A stretch of 23,835 bases of DNA from CAYOEZ01 sp964402955 (GTDB lineage Bacteria > Chloroflexota > DTOL01 > DAOUCN01), in contig CAYOEZ010000048.1 of assembly GCA_964402955.1 (NCBI GenBank), positions 1 to 23,835 on the forward strand, in the 5' to 3' direction. The stretch's first letter is position 1. Each line of letters starts with the position of its first letter. The translations under genes and the position numbers were made by a program. Below are positions 1-7,619 of the stretch, piece after piece. A model generated the notes under the pieces. That model had not been told where the DNA came from. It saw only the letters and a program-made list of their open reading frames with translations, and ran no database searches.

Positions 1-1
1 C

Positions 2-2452
2 TCCAACGTTGCCGCCGCCGTCCATCCCGAACTCACCTATGTGGCGTTGCGCCAGGGCGACCAGGTCTACTACCTGTCCAAGGGCGCCGTCAGCAACGCC
101 ATCAAAGGGCAATACACAATCGAGCGCGAGCTGAAGGGCCGCGAGCTGCTGGGCTGGAGCTATAGCGGCCCGTTTGATGATCTCAAGCCACAGCAGGGCG
201 TCGAGCACAAGGTCATCCCCTGGGAAGCAGTCGGCGAGGCCGAAGGCACGGGCATCGTGCACATCGCGCCGGGCTGCGGCAAGGAAGACTTCGCCCTCAG
301 CAAGCTGCATGGGCTGGCCACGATCGCGCCCATCGACGAGTTTGGCGTCTTTATGGCCGGCTTCGAGCCGTTCACAGGCCAGGGCGCGGCAGACTCGGCC
401 AAACCCATCTTCGCCAACCTCAAGCAGAAGGGCATTCTTTATCGTTTGCAGGAATACCAGCACCGCTACCCTGTCTGCTGGCGCTGCAACACCCAGCTCC
501 TCTTCCGCCTTGTCGACGAGTGGTTCATCTCGATGGACAAGCTGCGCTATGAAATCATGGACGTCACTAACCGCATCAAGTGGACGCCGTCCTTTGGCTT
601 GGCGCGCGAGCTCGACTGGCTGAAGAACATGGACGACTGGATGATCTCCAAGAAACGCTACTGGGGCCTGGCTCTGCCCATCTCCCAGTGTAAAGAGTGC
701 GGCAACTTCGAGGTCATCGGCAGCGAGGTGGAATTGAAGGAGCGCGCCGTCGAGGGATGGGACGTCTTCGAGGGCCATACGCCGCACAAGCCGTTCATCG
801 ATGCGGTCAAGATCAAGTGCTCAAAGTGCGGCGCCAAGGTCAGCCGCATCCCGGACGTCGGCAATCCCTGGATCGACGCCGGCATTGTCGCCTATTCGAC
901 GCTGAACTACCGCCATGACCGCGCCTATTGGGAGAAATGGTTCCCGGCCGATCTCATCTCCGAGTCGTTCCCCGGCCAGTTCCGCAATTGGTTCTACTCA
1001 CTGCTCACTATGAGCACCGTCATGGAGAAGCGCGAACCGTTCAAGAACTGCTTCTCCTATGCCCTGCTGGTGGATGAGCATGGCGAACCAATGCACAAGA
1101 GCAAGGGCAACGCCATCGAGTTTGTTGAAGCCGCCGAGAAGATGGGCGTGGACGTCATGCGCTGGATGTACTGCGGCGCCATCATCACCCAGGATTTCCG
1201 CTTCGGCTACCATGTCGGCGATGAGACCCGCCGCCGCTTCCTGCTGCCGCTGTGGAATGTCTACAGCTTCTTCGTCACCTACGCCAACCTGGACAAGTGG
1301 CAGCCCGCCAAGACGCCCGTGACTGATGCGTCGCTCGCCCCGCTGGATCGCTGGGTTCTATCCGAGTTGCAGGCTCTGGTGAAGACCGTCACCGACCGGC
1401 TGGAGACCTACGACCCGGCTGCTGCCGTCCACGCCGCGGAGGCGTTCATGGACGACCTTTCCAACTGGTACGTGCGCCGCAGCCGCCGCCGCTTCTGGAA
1501 GAGCGAGAGCGACGCCGACAAGCAGGCCGCCTACGCCACACTCTACGAGTGTCTGGTGACGCTGACCAGGCTGCTGGCGCCATTCATCCCGTTTGTCACC
1601 GAAATCATGTATCAGAATCTGGTGCGCTCGGTGGACGCTGCCGCGCCCGAAAGCGTGCACCACTGCGATTGGCCAACGCCCGACGAGAGCAAGCTCGACG
1701 AGGCGCTGATGACCGAGACCCGCCTGGTGCGTGAGGTCGTCAGCCTGGGCCGCGCTGCTCGCAGCAAGGCCAACCTGCGCGTGCGCCAGCCGCTGGCCAC
1801 CATGCTCGTCAAAGTCATGTCCGACGAGGAACAGGCCATCCTGGAGCGTCTGCACGAGCAAGTCCTCGACGAACTGAACATCAAGAAGCTCGATTTTGTC
1901 AAAGAAGAAGGCGAGCTCGTCACCTACGCCGTCAAGCCGGCCTTTGGCCTGCTCGGGCCCAAGTACGGCAAGAAGGTGCAGTCCATCGCGGCCGCGCTCA
2001 GCAAGCTCGACGCAGCCGTCGTCACCCGCAGCAAGCGTTCGGGCAAGGGCGTTGACGTGGTCGTGGACGACGAGACACTTACTCTGTTGCCTGAAGAGCT
2101 TGACGTGCGCAGCAGCGAGCGCCCCGGCTATGCCACGGCCGAGGAAGACGGCTATCTGGTTGGCGTCAGCAAAGAGGTAACGCCCGAACTCGAACAGGAG
2201 GGCATCGCCCGCGAGCTGGTGCGTTTCACGCAGGACGCACGCAAGGACGCCGATCTCGACATCGCCGACCGCATCGTCACCTACGTTCAGGCGGGCGATA
2301 AGGTCATCGCCGCCGTGCAGACTTGGGCCGATTTCGTCAAGCAAGAAACACTGACGGTCGACCTGCGCTTCGGCCCGCCCCCCGCCGGCGTCTTCACCGC
2401 TACAAACGACTTCGAGGGCGAGCAGGTCATCATCGGGGTGAGGAAAGCATAG
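2..2452 (+). CDS. ileS: Isoleucyl-tRNA synthetase, 3' part (5' end outside window)
   Basis: Class I aminoacyl-tRNA synthetase that charges tRNA-Ile in the cytosol. The frame is open from the first bases, so the gene begins upstream; the N-terminal Rossmann half with the HIGH motif is missing, and about 816 of an expected 1,000-plus residues are present. Visible parts, in order, are the end of the CP1 editing domain (GTGIVHIAPGCGKEDF, around 250-300), a CWRC motif near 478-489, the WMISKKRYWG block near 640, a zinc-ribbon-like pair CKEC/CSKC (690-840), NPWIDAG, the FRNWFYSLL core, the KMSKS-loop position at about 1087-1110, then an anticodon-binding domain and a long C-terminal extension. The KMSKS loop reads PMHKS followed by KGN, keeping only the second lysine. 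Neighbours do not suggest an operon downstream: the next gene has its own promoters. The family call is secure. Whether this is the sole IleRS or a second, divergent one cannot be told here. Confidence 0.93.
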   Translation, partial: SNVAAAVHPELTYVALRQGDQVYYLSKGAVSNAIKGQYTIERELKGRELLGWSYSGPFDDLKPQQGVEHKVIPWEAVGEAEGTGIVHIAPGCGKEDFALSKLHGLATIAPIDEFGVFMAGFEPFTGQGAADSAKPIFANLKQKGILYRLQEYQHRYPVCWRCNTQLLFRLVDEWFISMDKLRYEIMDVTNRIKWTPSFGLARELDWLKNMDDWMISKKRYWGLALPISQCKECGNFEVIGSEVELKERAVEGWDVFEGHTPHKPFIDAVKIKCSKCGAKVSRIPDVGNPWIDAGIVAYSTLNYRHDRAYWEKWFPADLISESFPGQFRNWFYSLLTMSTVMEKREPFKNCFSYALLVDEHGEPMHKSKGNAIEFVEAAEKMGVDVMRWMYCGAIITQDFRFGYHVGDETRRRFLLPLWNVYSFFVTYANLDKWQPAKTPVTDASLAPLDRWVLSELQALVKTVTDRLETYDPAAAVHAAEAFMDDLSNWYVRRSRRRFWKSESDADKQAAYATLYECLVTLTRLLAPFIPFVTEIMYQNLVRSVDAAAPESVHHCDWPTPDESKLDEALMTETRLVREVVSLGRAARSKANLRVRQPLATMLVKVMSDEEQAILERLHEQVLDELNIKKLDFVKEEGELVTYAVKPAFGLLGPKYGKKVQSIAAALSKLDAAVVTRSKRSGKGVDVVVDDETLTLLPEELDVRSSERPGYATAEEDGYLVGVSKEVTPELEQEGIARELVRFTQDARKDADLDIADRIVTYVQAGDKVIAAVQTWADFVKQETLTVDLRFGPPPAGVFTATNDFEGEQVIIGVRKA

Positions 2453-2475
2453 CTCGATTCATCGCAGGACATAGC

Positions 2476-2509
2476 GAGCGCAGCGCATTGCACCGCATGC
2501 TCTGCGCTC
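2476..2509 (+). terminator. Possible hairpin after ileS
   Basis: An 8-bp inverted repeat, GAGCGCAG (2476-2483) and CTGCGCTC (2502-2509), lies 24 bases after the ileS stop codon. The 18-base loop is long and there is no clear T-run, so this is at best a weak or factor-assisted terminator. Confidence 0.3.
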
Positions 2510-2581
2510 TTGCGCGTCAAGTCTGCTGCGTTAGTTCCGTTGGCGGGCAAACACCTCGCCCGACAGGCGTACAATCAGAAA

Positions 2582-2611
2582 CATCCGCGTTCATCTGTGT
2601 TCATCCGCGGC
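2582..2611. repeat. Three units of a 10-bp tandem repeat
   Basis: CATCCGCGTT, CATCTGTGTT and CATCCGCGGC follow each other without gaps. Similar 'CATCCGTGTT'-like strings are familiar to me as dispersed intergenic repeats in several bacterial phyla (recollection, not checked). The unit equals about one helical turn. It sits between ileS and the promoters of the next gene. Confidence 0.55.
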
Positions 2612-2627
2612 ATCTACGACGATCGGG

Positions 2628-2656
2628 TTGGGACCGCATCGCATCTTTGCTACACT
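2628..2656 (+). promoter_or_regulatory. Upstream promoter of the tandem-paralogue operon
   Basis: TTGGGA (2628-2633), 17 bp, then TACACT (2651-2656) preceded by TGC, an extended -10 form. It lies 37 bases upstream of a second, better promoter, so this would be the distal member of a tandem pair. Confidence 0.4.
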
Positions 2657-2664
2657 GTCAATGC

Positions 2665-2693
2665 TTGCGTGGCATAAAGCGCTGTGGTAGAAT
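2665..2693 (+). promoter_or_regulatory. Proximal sigma-70 promoter of the tandem-paralogue operon
   Basis: TTGCGT (2665-2670), 17 bp, TAGAAT (2688-2693) preceded by TGG (extended -10). The predicted start near 2700 leaves a leader of about 18 nt carrying the ribosome binding site GAGGAGG (2705-2711), six bases before the ATG at 2718. Confidence 0.65.
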
Positions 2694-2717
2694 GCAATCT
2701 AACCGAGGAGGCTGGAT

Positions 2718-4673
2718 ATGACAACGGATGAAGCCACACACGCCCTTGCGCGTTTCATTCAGGCGCAGTCGCCAGCAGAGATGGCACAGATATTCGAAAG
2801 CGAGCCGGCGCTGCGAGGACCTGAAGTGGCAGAATGGCTGCAGCAGAAAGAGCAAGAAGCCCGCCAGCAGGGACTGCAAAACATCGCCAACGACCTTGCT
2901 GCGTTGCGCAAGGTTCTGAGCGAGGCTGGGGAGCATCTGGACATCCCGCTGCCCGATGCTCCCGGCTGCAAGGTCGCCGCTGAACTCATCATCGCTCTGA
3001 TCGATGCCGCGCCCGATTCTCCGCTGCCGGCCGCCGCTCTCTCGGCCCCGTTCTTTCTGGTGACAGGCGCCTGGCGCGTCCATATGAAGCAGCACCAGGT
3101 CCACAGACTGGAACAACTGGAACAACTCGACGCCCGAGTAGACGCGGTTGCCCGAACCATGGACAAGCGACAGCGCAGACGTGTTCGCGATGTCCTGGCA
3201 AACCTTGAACGCTGGCTGGACGCACAATCATGGCAGGCATCCAGCGAGTTTCTGGCTGCCCACAAGGGCCTCCTCTCCCCCGACACAGCGGAGATTCTCG
3301 AGTTACTGGCGAAGGGCGCTAGCGTTGCTGGCGCAGAAAAAGATGAGAAGTTCTACCGCCAGCACCTTGACATCCTGGCCCGCGTGCCGGCAGAAGGCAC
3401 GGAGCCCGTCTTCGAGCAACTGATCACCGAAGAAGAGCACAAGGCGATGCAGCAGCGCTTCCGTGACGAGACGCTGTCGGGATGGCTGGCGCCAGAAGAG
3501 CACAGGCGATTGCTGCCACTTCACTTGGAGGTCGAGAAGTCCCTTGATGAGATGCGTCAGATACTCGATGACATCGAGACAGCCCTCAATACACCTTCAG
3601 GCCAGCGCATCAACTATTACGCTGCCGGCAGAGCCACGGCCATTCGCTTTGTGAGGACCAAGATGCCCCCGGAGGATCTGCGCCACGCCCAGGTCTTGTA
3701 CTTGCGCGCCGCCCAGCGTGGAGGCGCAGGCATCACCGCTATCGAGCAAGGCCTTCTGGACAACATCGCAGCCGGAGAAGACCTAGCCTCGACGTCCTTC
3801 TGGCTGAGTGTGCTCGACATTCGCAGGCCCCGCGACAGCTTCAGCAAGAAACGCCACACACTCGCCCTGGCCGCCCTTGCTCGCCTTGCCATTCGTAACG
3901 ATAGCCCAGAGGCGGTGCAGGCCTTGCGCGACCTGTTGCATCACAAGACAGACGGTATCCGCAGCAACGCCGTTTACTATCTGGGTCAGGTTTACCTGTT
4001 CACCGGCAAGGCCCTTCCGCCCGATGTGCGGGCCGATATGGAGACAGCCGCGACGAGCGCGCCGGATTTCGCCAGTCGTTTTCATGCTCGCAATGCCCTC
4101 CGCTACTGCCAGCTTCCTGTCCCCATCGACAATCCAGGCGGCGTCTTCTCATTTCTGGTCAGCTATCTGGGATCGGGTTACGCAGGGGTCACAGGCGTCA
4201 CTCGCACCATTGAGATAACCTCCGAGCAGACGCTCGAGAATCTCAACGACGCCATCCTCAACTCCGTCTCCTTCGACGCCGACCACCTCTACGCATTTCA
4301 CATGACCGGCGACGAACGTGACGCTCGTTTCGAGTTTGACGCGCCGGAGAGCACAGATGATCTCGAGTTCGGCTTCGTCGATGCCATGTGGGGCGGCGGC
4401 GCCGGCGGCGTCATGCTCTCCTACGATGCGACGATCGGCCAACTGGGGCTAATCCCCAGGCACAAGTTCCTCTACGTATTCGACTTCGGTGATCAGCATA
4501 AGTTCGCCGTTCAAGTTGGTGACCTACTGCCCCGGCGCAATAATCGTACCAAGTATCCGCGCATCGTTGCGCGCAAGGGCAAATCACCAGAGCAGTACCC
4601 CAGCCGGGAGGTTCTCGCCGATGGCGACAGTGGCGACGACGACAGCAACCGCGTCCCGGAGGTAAAGGTATGA
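2718..4673 (+). CDS. Large helical protein with C-terminal PRiA4_ORF3-like domain, paralogue 1
   Basis: 651 residues, function unknown. It starts at the ATG served by GAGGAGG. The N-terminal ~80 residues resemble the short helical unit (hydrophobic patch, 'EPAL..PEVAEWLQQ', 'QGLQNIANDLAALRKVL') that I associate with N-termini of Chloroflexota and cyanobacterial repeat/CHAT-type proteins. A related unit recurs near residues 160-240 ('LLSPDTAEILELLA'). Residues ~385-470 look like HEAT-type helical repeats ('ALAALARLAIRNDSPEAVQA', 'SNAVYYLGQVYL'). The last ~130 residues fit the PRiA4_ORF3 pattern: 'TRTIEITSEQTLENLNDAI', then 'DHLYAFHMTG', then 'FLYVFDFGDQHKFAVQV'. No signal peptide, TM segment or catalytic motif was seen, so it is probably a cytosolic binding or scaffold protein. 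It overlaps the next gene by ATGA, implying translational coupling. The domain assignment is from memory of the pattern; the biological role is unknown. Confidence 0.8.
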   Translation: MTTDEATHALARFIQAQSPAEMAQIFESEPALRGPEVAEWLQQKEQEARQQGLQNIANDLAALRKVLSEAGEHLDIPLPDAPGCKVAAELIIALIDAAPDSPLPAAALSAPFFLVTGAWRVHMKQHQVHRLEQLEQLDARVDAVARTMDKRQRRRVRDVLANLERWLDAQSWQASSEFLAAHKGLLSPDTAEILELLAKGASVAGAEKDEKFYRQHLDILARVPAEGTEPVFEQLITEEEHKAMQQRFRDETLSGWLAPEEHRRLLPLHLEVEKSLDEMRQILDDIETALNTPSGQRINYYAAGRATAIRFVRTKMPPEDLRHAQVLYLRAAQRGGAGITAIEQGLLDNIAAGEDLASTSFWLSVLDIRRPRDSFSKKRHTLALAALARLAIRNDSPEAVQALRDLLHHKTDGIRSNAVYYLGQVYLFTGKALPPDVRADMETAATSAPDFASRFHARNALRYCQLPVPIDNPGGVFSFLVSYLGSGYAGVTGVTRTIEITSEQTLENLNDAILNSVSFDADHLYAFHMTGDERDARFEFDAPESTDDLEFGFVDAMWGGGAGGVMLSYDATIGQLGLIPRHKFLYVFDFGDQHKFAVQVGDLLPRRNNRTKYPRIVARKGKSPEQYPSREVLADGDSGDDDSNRVPEVKV

Positions 4674-6424
4674 GTGACATTCATGGAGCGTTGAATCTCT
4701 TGGCGCTGGCCGGCACACGGGGCGGGGTGCACGGTCTGCTCGATAGGGATCACGTGCTGCTAAGCCCGCGGGTCGAACGCATCATAAACGAGGGGATCAA
4801 CGACACCATCCGCTCCGGAGACCTGGCTACTGCTACAGATCTAGTTGGCATTCGTGATGCGCTGCGGGAAATCCGCCGCGCAAGGAAGTTTACACTGCCG
4901 GATGTTCCGGGCGCCCGCATCGCGTCAGACCTCATCCAGGAGCTATCTGCTCCAACATCCCGCTCGCCATTGCCCGCAGGCGCACTCGATAGCGCGTTCA
5001 TCGCCGTGCTCAGTGCCCTGAAGATCCACGTCAAGAAACTGCGGCTGAGAGGCGGTCGGGCAGAGCTGCATCGGCTCGACAGGCGGATCGCGGCGGCCGG
5101 CGGACTCAGCAAACGCACGGCGCGGGCTAGGCCGTCAATTCTGGCCCTGCTTGAGCGATGGCTGGACGCCCGGTCCTGGTCAGGCTCGTACAGCTTCTGG
5201 AAGGCTCACGAAGGCCTCACGGGCGATGAGGTACCGGACATCCTGGCCGTGCTCCTGCATGGCGCCCAGGCGCGAGATGACGAGGCCAACCGCCGCAGGC
5301 TGGAACAGCACATCAAGATCGTTGCCGCCGCCGGCACGGGCGGGCAGGAAGAACTGTATCGCGCACTGATTGACGCAGAAAGACATGACAAGCGCCGCGA
5401 CTACATGGACGACCATCTCATGGCATGGTTGAGCGTTTCTCGCGAGTTCGACGCTTCTTCAGCGCGGGCTGCGGCGGTCCGGGAAGACAACGCTCGCCAG
5501 CTCAGCATCCTGGCTGATGTCTTGGCCGCTCCAATGACAGAAAAAGGCAAGCTACACATTCCCTTGCTGACCGGCGCTCTCGCTCCAGCCGATGTCCGGC
5601 GCGCTCAAGAACTGTACTGGCGCGTTGTCGCCCGGGGCGGAAAAGGGAGTCAGAAGGCGCAGCATGCGCTGCTTGAAGCCATCGCCGTCAGCGCCGACCT
5701 GTCTTCAATAGCATTCTGGCAAGACTGCCTGTCGTTCCAGCAGAAGGGCGACCAGATGATTCGGTCGCGGCCGCCGACCGCCATCGCCGCACTGGCCCTG
5801 CTGGCGATCGAGCACGACGACGTGTCGCCCGTTCAGGCGCTGCTCGCGCTCCTGTCGAATGATCTGCCATTCTTGCGCGCTCTCGCGGTCGACCGGCTTG
5901 GCCAGGTCTACCTGATCAAGAATGCGCCGCTTCCGCCCGAGATGCGACGTGTGATGGAAGGGGTTGCCCGTGCCGATCGTATGACCACGGCCCGCTGGAA
6001 CGCCCGGGCGATTCTCAAGATCAACGGCTTGGCGGTGCCTCACGATCATGCCGGCGAGGTCTATAGGCTTGATATCTGGTCCTCCGGCGCACGCGATATG
6101 CGGCGCGTGATTGAGATCAGGTCGGAGCAGACGCTCGAAGACCTGCACAGGGCCATCCAGAAAGCCATCGGCTGGCGTGCAGGCGAGCCGTATTCGTTCG
6201 ATGTGAGCATATCGGGCAACAAACGCGACAGTATCTATTCGCCCGGATCGGCGAAAGGCGTCTTCTATGCAACGGAATGGCGCATCGGCGATCTGGGACT
6301 GGACCTTCGTAGTTTTCTCTTCTATCAAACTGGTGCGGAGCGCCACGTCGGCATTATGGTGCGGGACATCAGTGAATCAACAGACACGGGAGTCTATCCC
6401 CGCGTCGTCGATAGCGAGGGTTAG
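4670..6424 (+). CDS. Large helical protein with degenerate PRiA4_ORF3-like domain, paralogue 2
   Basis: 584 residues, function unknown. Its ATG overlaps the previous stop codon (ATGA at 4670-4673), with GGAGG at 4659-4663 as ribosome site. It is paralogous to its neighbour along its length: 'FTLPDVPGARIASDLIQEL' matches 'IPLPDAPGCKVAAELIIAL', 'LLERWLDARSW' matches 'NLERWLDAQSW', and 'ALAVDRLGQVYLIKNAPLPPEM' is the same HEAT-like stretch (written here in part only). The C-terminus from about residue 476 keeps 'RRVIEIRSEQTLEDLHRAI', but the YDFGD-like core has become 'FLFYQTGAERHVGIMV', so the conserved aspartates are lost. The protein may act as a partner subunit of paralogue 1 in a coupled pair; that is inference from overlap and homology only. 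Ends with TAG. Confidence 0.8.
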   Translation: MSDIHGALNLLALAGTRGGVHGLLDRDHVLLSPRVERIINEGINDTIRSGDLATATDLVGIRDALREIRRARKFTLPDVPGARIASDLIQELSAPTSRSPLPAGALDSAFIAVLSALKIHVKKLRLRGGRAELHRLDRRIAAAGGLSKRTARARPSILALLERWLDARSWSGSYSFWKAHEGLTGDEVPDILAVLLHGAQARDDEANRRRLEQHIKIVAAAGTGGQEELYRALIDAERHDKRRDYMDDHLMAWLSVSREFDASSARAAAVREDNARQLSILADVLAAPMTEKGKLHIPLLTGALAPADVRRAQELYWRVVARGGKGSQKAQHALLEAIAVSADLSSIAFWQDCLSFQQKGDQMIRSRPPTAIAALALLAIEHDDVSPVQALLALLSNDLPFLRALAVDRLGQVYLIKNAPLPPEMRRVMEGVARADRMTTARWNARAILKINGLAVPHDHAGEVYRLDIWSSGARDMRRVIEIRSEQTLEDLHRAIQKAIGWRAGEPYSFDVSISGNKRDSIYSPGSAKGVFYATEWRIGDLGLDLRSFLFYQTGAERHVGIMVRDISESTDTGVYPRVVDSEG

Positions 6425-6484
6425 CTGCCGCGGCAATTCCGGCCCGGACAACTGAACATCGCGGGAGGACTCCCTGCTCCAACG

Positions 6485-6513
6485 TTGCGCCGGCCTACCG
6501 GCTGTGCTACAAT
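6485..6513 (+). promoter_or_regulatory. Sigma-70 promoter of paralogue 3
   Basis: TTGCGC (6485-6490), 17 bp, TACAAT (6508-6513) preceded by TGC (extended -10). Transcription would begin near 6520, right at the GGAGG ribosome site (6520-6524), giving a very short leader of about 11 nt. The third paralogue therefore has its own promoter. Confidence 0.6.
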
Positions 6514-6530
6514 GGCCGCGGAGGCAACGC

Positions 6531-7265
6531 ATGAGCGGCATCGAGGCAGCCATCGATCGCATTTTCAACGCACAAACGGCCAGCGATCTGGAGAAGATTT
6601 TCATTGAGGAACCTGAACTCTTCACGCCAGAAGCAGACCAGTTATTGGTTCGGCGCCAGGCGGCGGCAGAGCAGCAAGGCAACGCCGACATGGTCGCAGC
6701 GCTCGTTCAATTGCGCGACGTCCTGAAGAGCATCCGCATCACTGCGGGGGTAAACCTGCCCGACATGCCCGGCAGTTCCTCGGCCGCCGACTTCATCCAT
6801 GCCCTGATCGCCGTCGCTCCTGACGCTCCCGCTCCCGCGCTCGCCCTCAGCAACGTTTTCTTCGCCGCGCTCGATGCCTTGCGCGACCACGCGCGGCGCA
6901 ACGAATTGACGCCCATGCTCGAAAACCTGCGTCTGCTCGACCAGCGCATCGAAGCCGCCGGCGGGGCAGAGCACATGGCCGGACACGGCCGCGAGTCCCT
7001 CTTTTCGATGATCGAAGAATGGGTTGACGCCCCCACCTGGATCGATTCCCACGGCTTCCTGATAGACCATCGCGAGCTGCTTTCGCCCGATGCACTGGCC
7101 ATCGTCTCTCTGCTTGCTCGCGGCGCGCGCCTGCGCGACTCTCTCGACGAAGCGGCCATCCTCGACCAGCACGTGAGCCTCCTCGAGAGCGCCCAGGCCG
7201 GCCAGCTCGAGGAGACCTATATCAAGCTGATCGAGAGCGAAAGCAAAGAACGCCGCGCCTCGTAG
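6531..7265 (+). CDS. Short paralogue 3: N-terminal helical module only
   Basis: About 244 residues from the ATG at 6531, chosen over an in-frame upstream ATG at 6504 because 6504 overlaps the -10 box and 6531 follows GGAGG. It matches the N-terminal ~240 residues of both upstream paralogues: 'EPELFTPEADQLLVRRQAAA', 'VNLPDMPGSSSAADFIHAL', 'HRELLSPDALAIVSLLARGA'. It has neither the HEAT-like middle nor the PRiA4-like C-terminus. The frame ends cleanly after a charged tail (ESESKERRAS), and it has its own promoter and ribosome site, so it may be a real single-module protein rather than debris. A module-only protein could compete with or cap the larger ones; this is speculation. Function unknown. 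Confidence 0.75.
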   Translation: MSGIEAAIDRIFNAQTASDLEKIFIEEPELFTPEADQLLVRRQAAAEQQGNADMVAALVQLRDVLKSIRITAGVNLPDMPGSSSAADFIHALIAVAPDAPAPALALSNVFFAALDALRDHARRNELTPMLENLRLLDQRIEAAGGAEHMAGHGRESLFSMIEEWVDAPTWIDSHGFLIDHRELLSPDALAIVSLLARGARLRDSLDEAAILDQHVSLLESAQAGQLEETYIKLIESESKERRAS

Positions 7266-7266
7266 G

Positions 7267-7295
7267 TTGCAGCATCGCTCGTGCTGCGCTATAAT
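7267..7295 (+). promoter_or_regulatory. Sigma-70 promoter of the interrupted small gene
   Basis: TTGCAG (7267-7272), 17 bp, perfect TATAAT (7290-7295). The leader of roughly 19 nt carries AGGAGG (7309-7314), six bases before the ATG at 7321. The promoter starts two bases after the preceding stop codon. Confidence 0.65.
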
Positions 7296-7320
7296 GGTGA
7301 TGGCGTGTAGGAGGATACAC

Positions 7321-7530
7321 ATGGAGATTCACGAGCTTGTGGTAGAAATGAAGCTGCTAGAGCGTCGCCTGACACTCTACGAAGAGAAGTACGGCGTCTT
7401 GAGCGAGGACTTCTACGCAGCCTTGATGGCATGAGAGTTGGAGCGCTATGATGAGTACGACGAGACACGCGCCGATTTCAGCCGCTGGAAGGGCGTCTAT
7501 GAGACATGGCGGAGACGGAAGGCAGCCTGA
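7321..7530 (+). pseudogene. Small charged helical protein gene interrupted by an in-frame TGA
   Basis: From the ATG after AGGAGG the frame reads MEIHELVVEMKLLERRLTLY, then EEKYGVLSEDFYAALMA, then TGA (7432-7434), then, still in frame, ELERYDEYDETRADFSRWKG and VYETWRRRKAA to TGA at 7528-7530. The two halves together look like one ~69-residue small protein: an N-terminal heptad-rich helix, an 'YG.LSEDFY.AL' linker and an acidic/aromatic C-terminal half. I recall similar small antitoxin-like proteins in this kind of genome, but am not sure. A single change (for example GGA to TGA, giving 'AGEL') would explain the stop. TGA is an ordinary terminator elsewhere in the window (4671-4673, 9252-9254, 11397-11399), and no obvious structure for recoding was seen. 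The intact promoter and ribosome site suggest recent inactivation, or a 37-residue product. Confidence 0.6.
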
Positions 7531-7563
7531 CAGGGAGCGAATGGAGAGCACAAGCCGCGCCTA

Positions 7564-7581
7564 GTCAGACCTGTTTCTGAC
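7564..7581. other. Short inverted repeat before the DUF262 gene
   Basis: GTCAGA (7564-7569) and TCTGAC (7576-7581) with a 6-base loop lie 39 bases upstream of the DUF262 start codon. No T-run follows. It could be a small operator or chance; no clear -35/-10 pair was found between 7531 and 7619. Confidence 0.25.
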
Positions 7582-7619
7582 ACCGTATCCAGATCGACAC
7601 AACCAGTGGAGGTGGACGC

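Noticed and set aside
1358..2344. Long minus-strand open frame opposite ileS (328 codons)
   Set aside because: It is a shadow of a GC-rich coding strand, and the sense frame has clear IleRS homology.
6425..6484. Possible terminator after paralogue 2 (GGGAGGACTCCC)
   Set aside because: The stem is only four bases with no T-run, too weak to call.
7432..7434. TGA as selenocysteine or reassigned codon
   Set aside because: TGA terminates several clear genes here, and no SECIS-like hairpin was evident just downstream.
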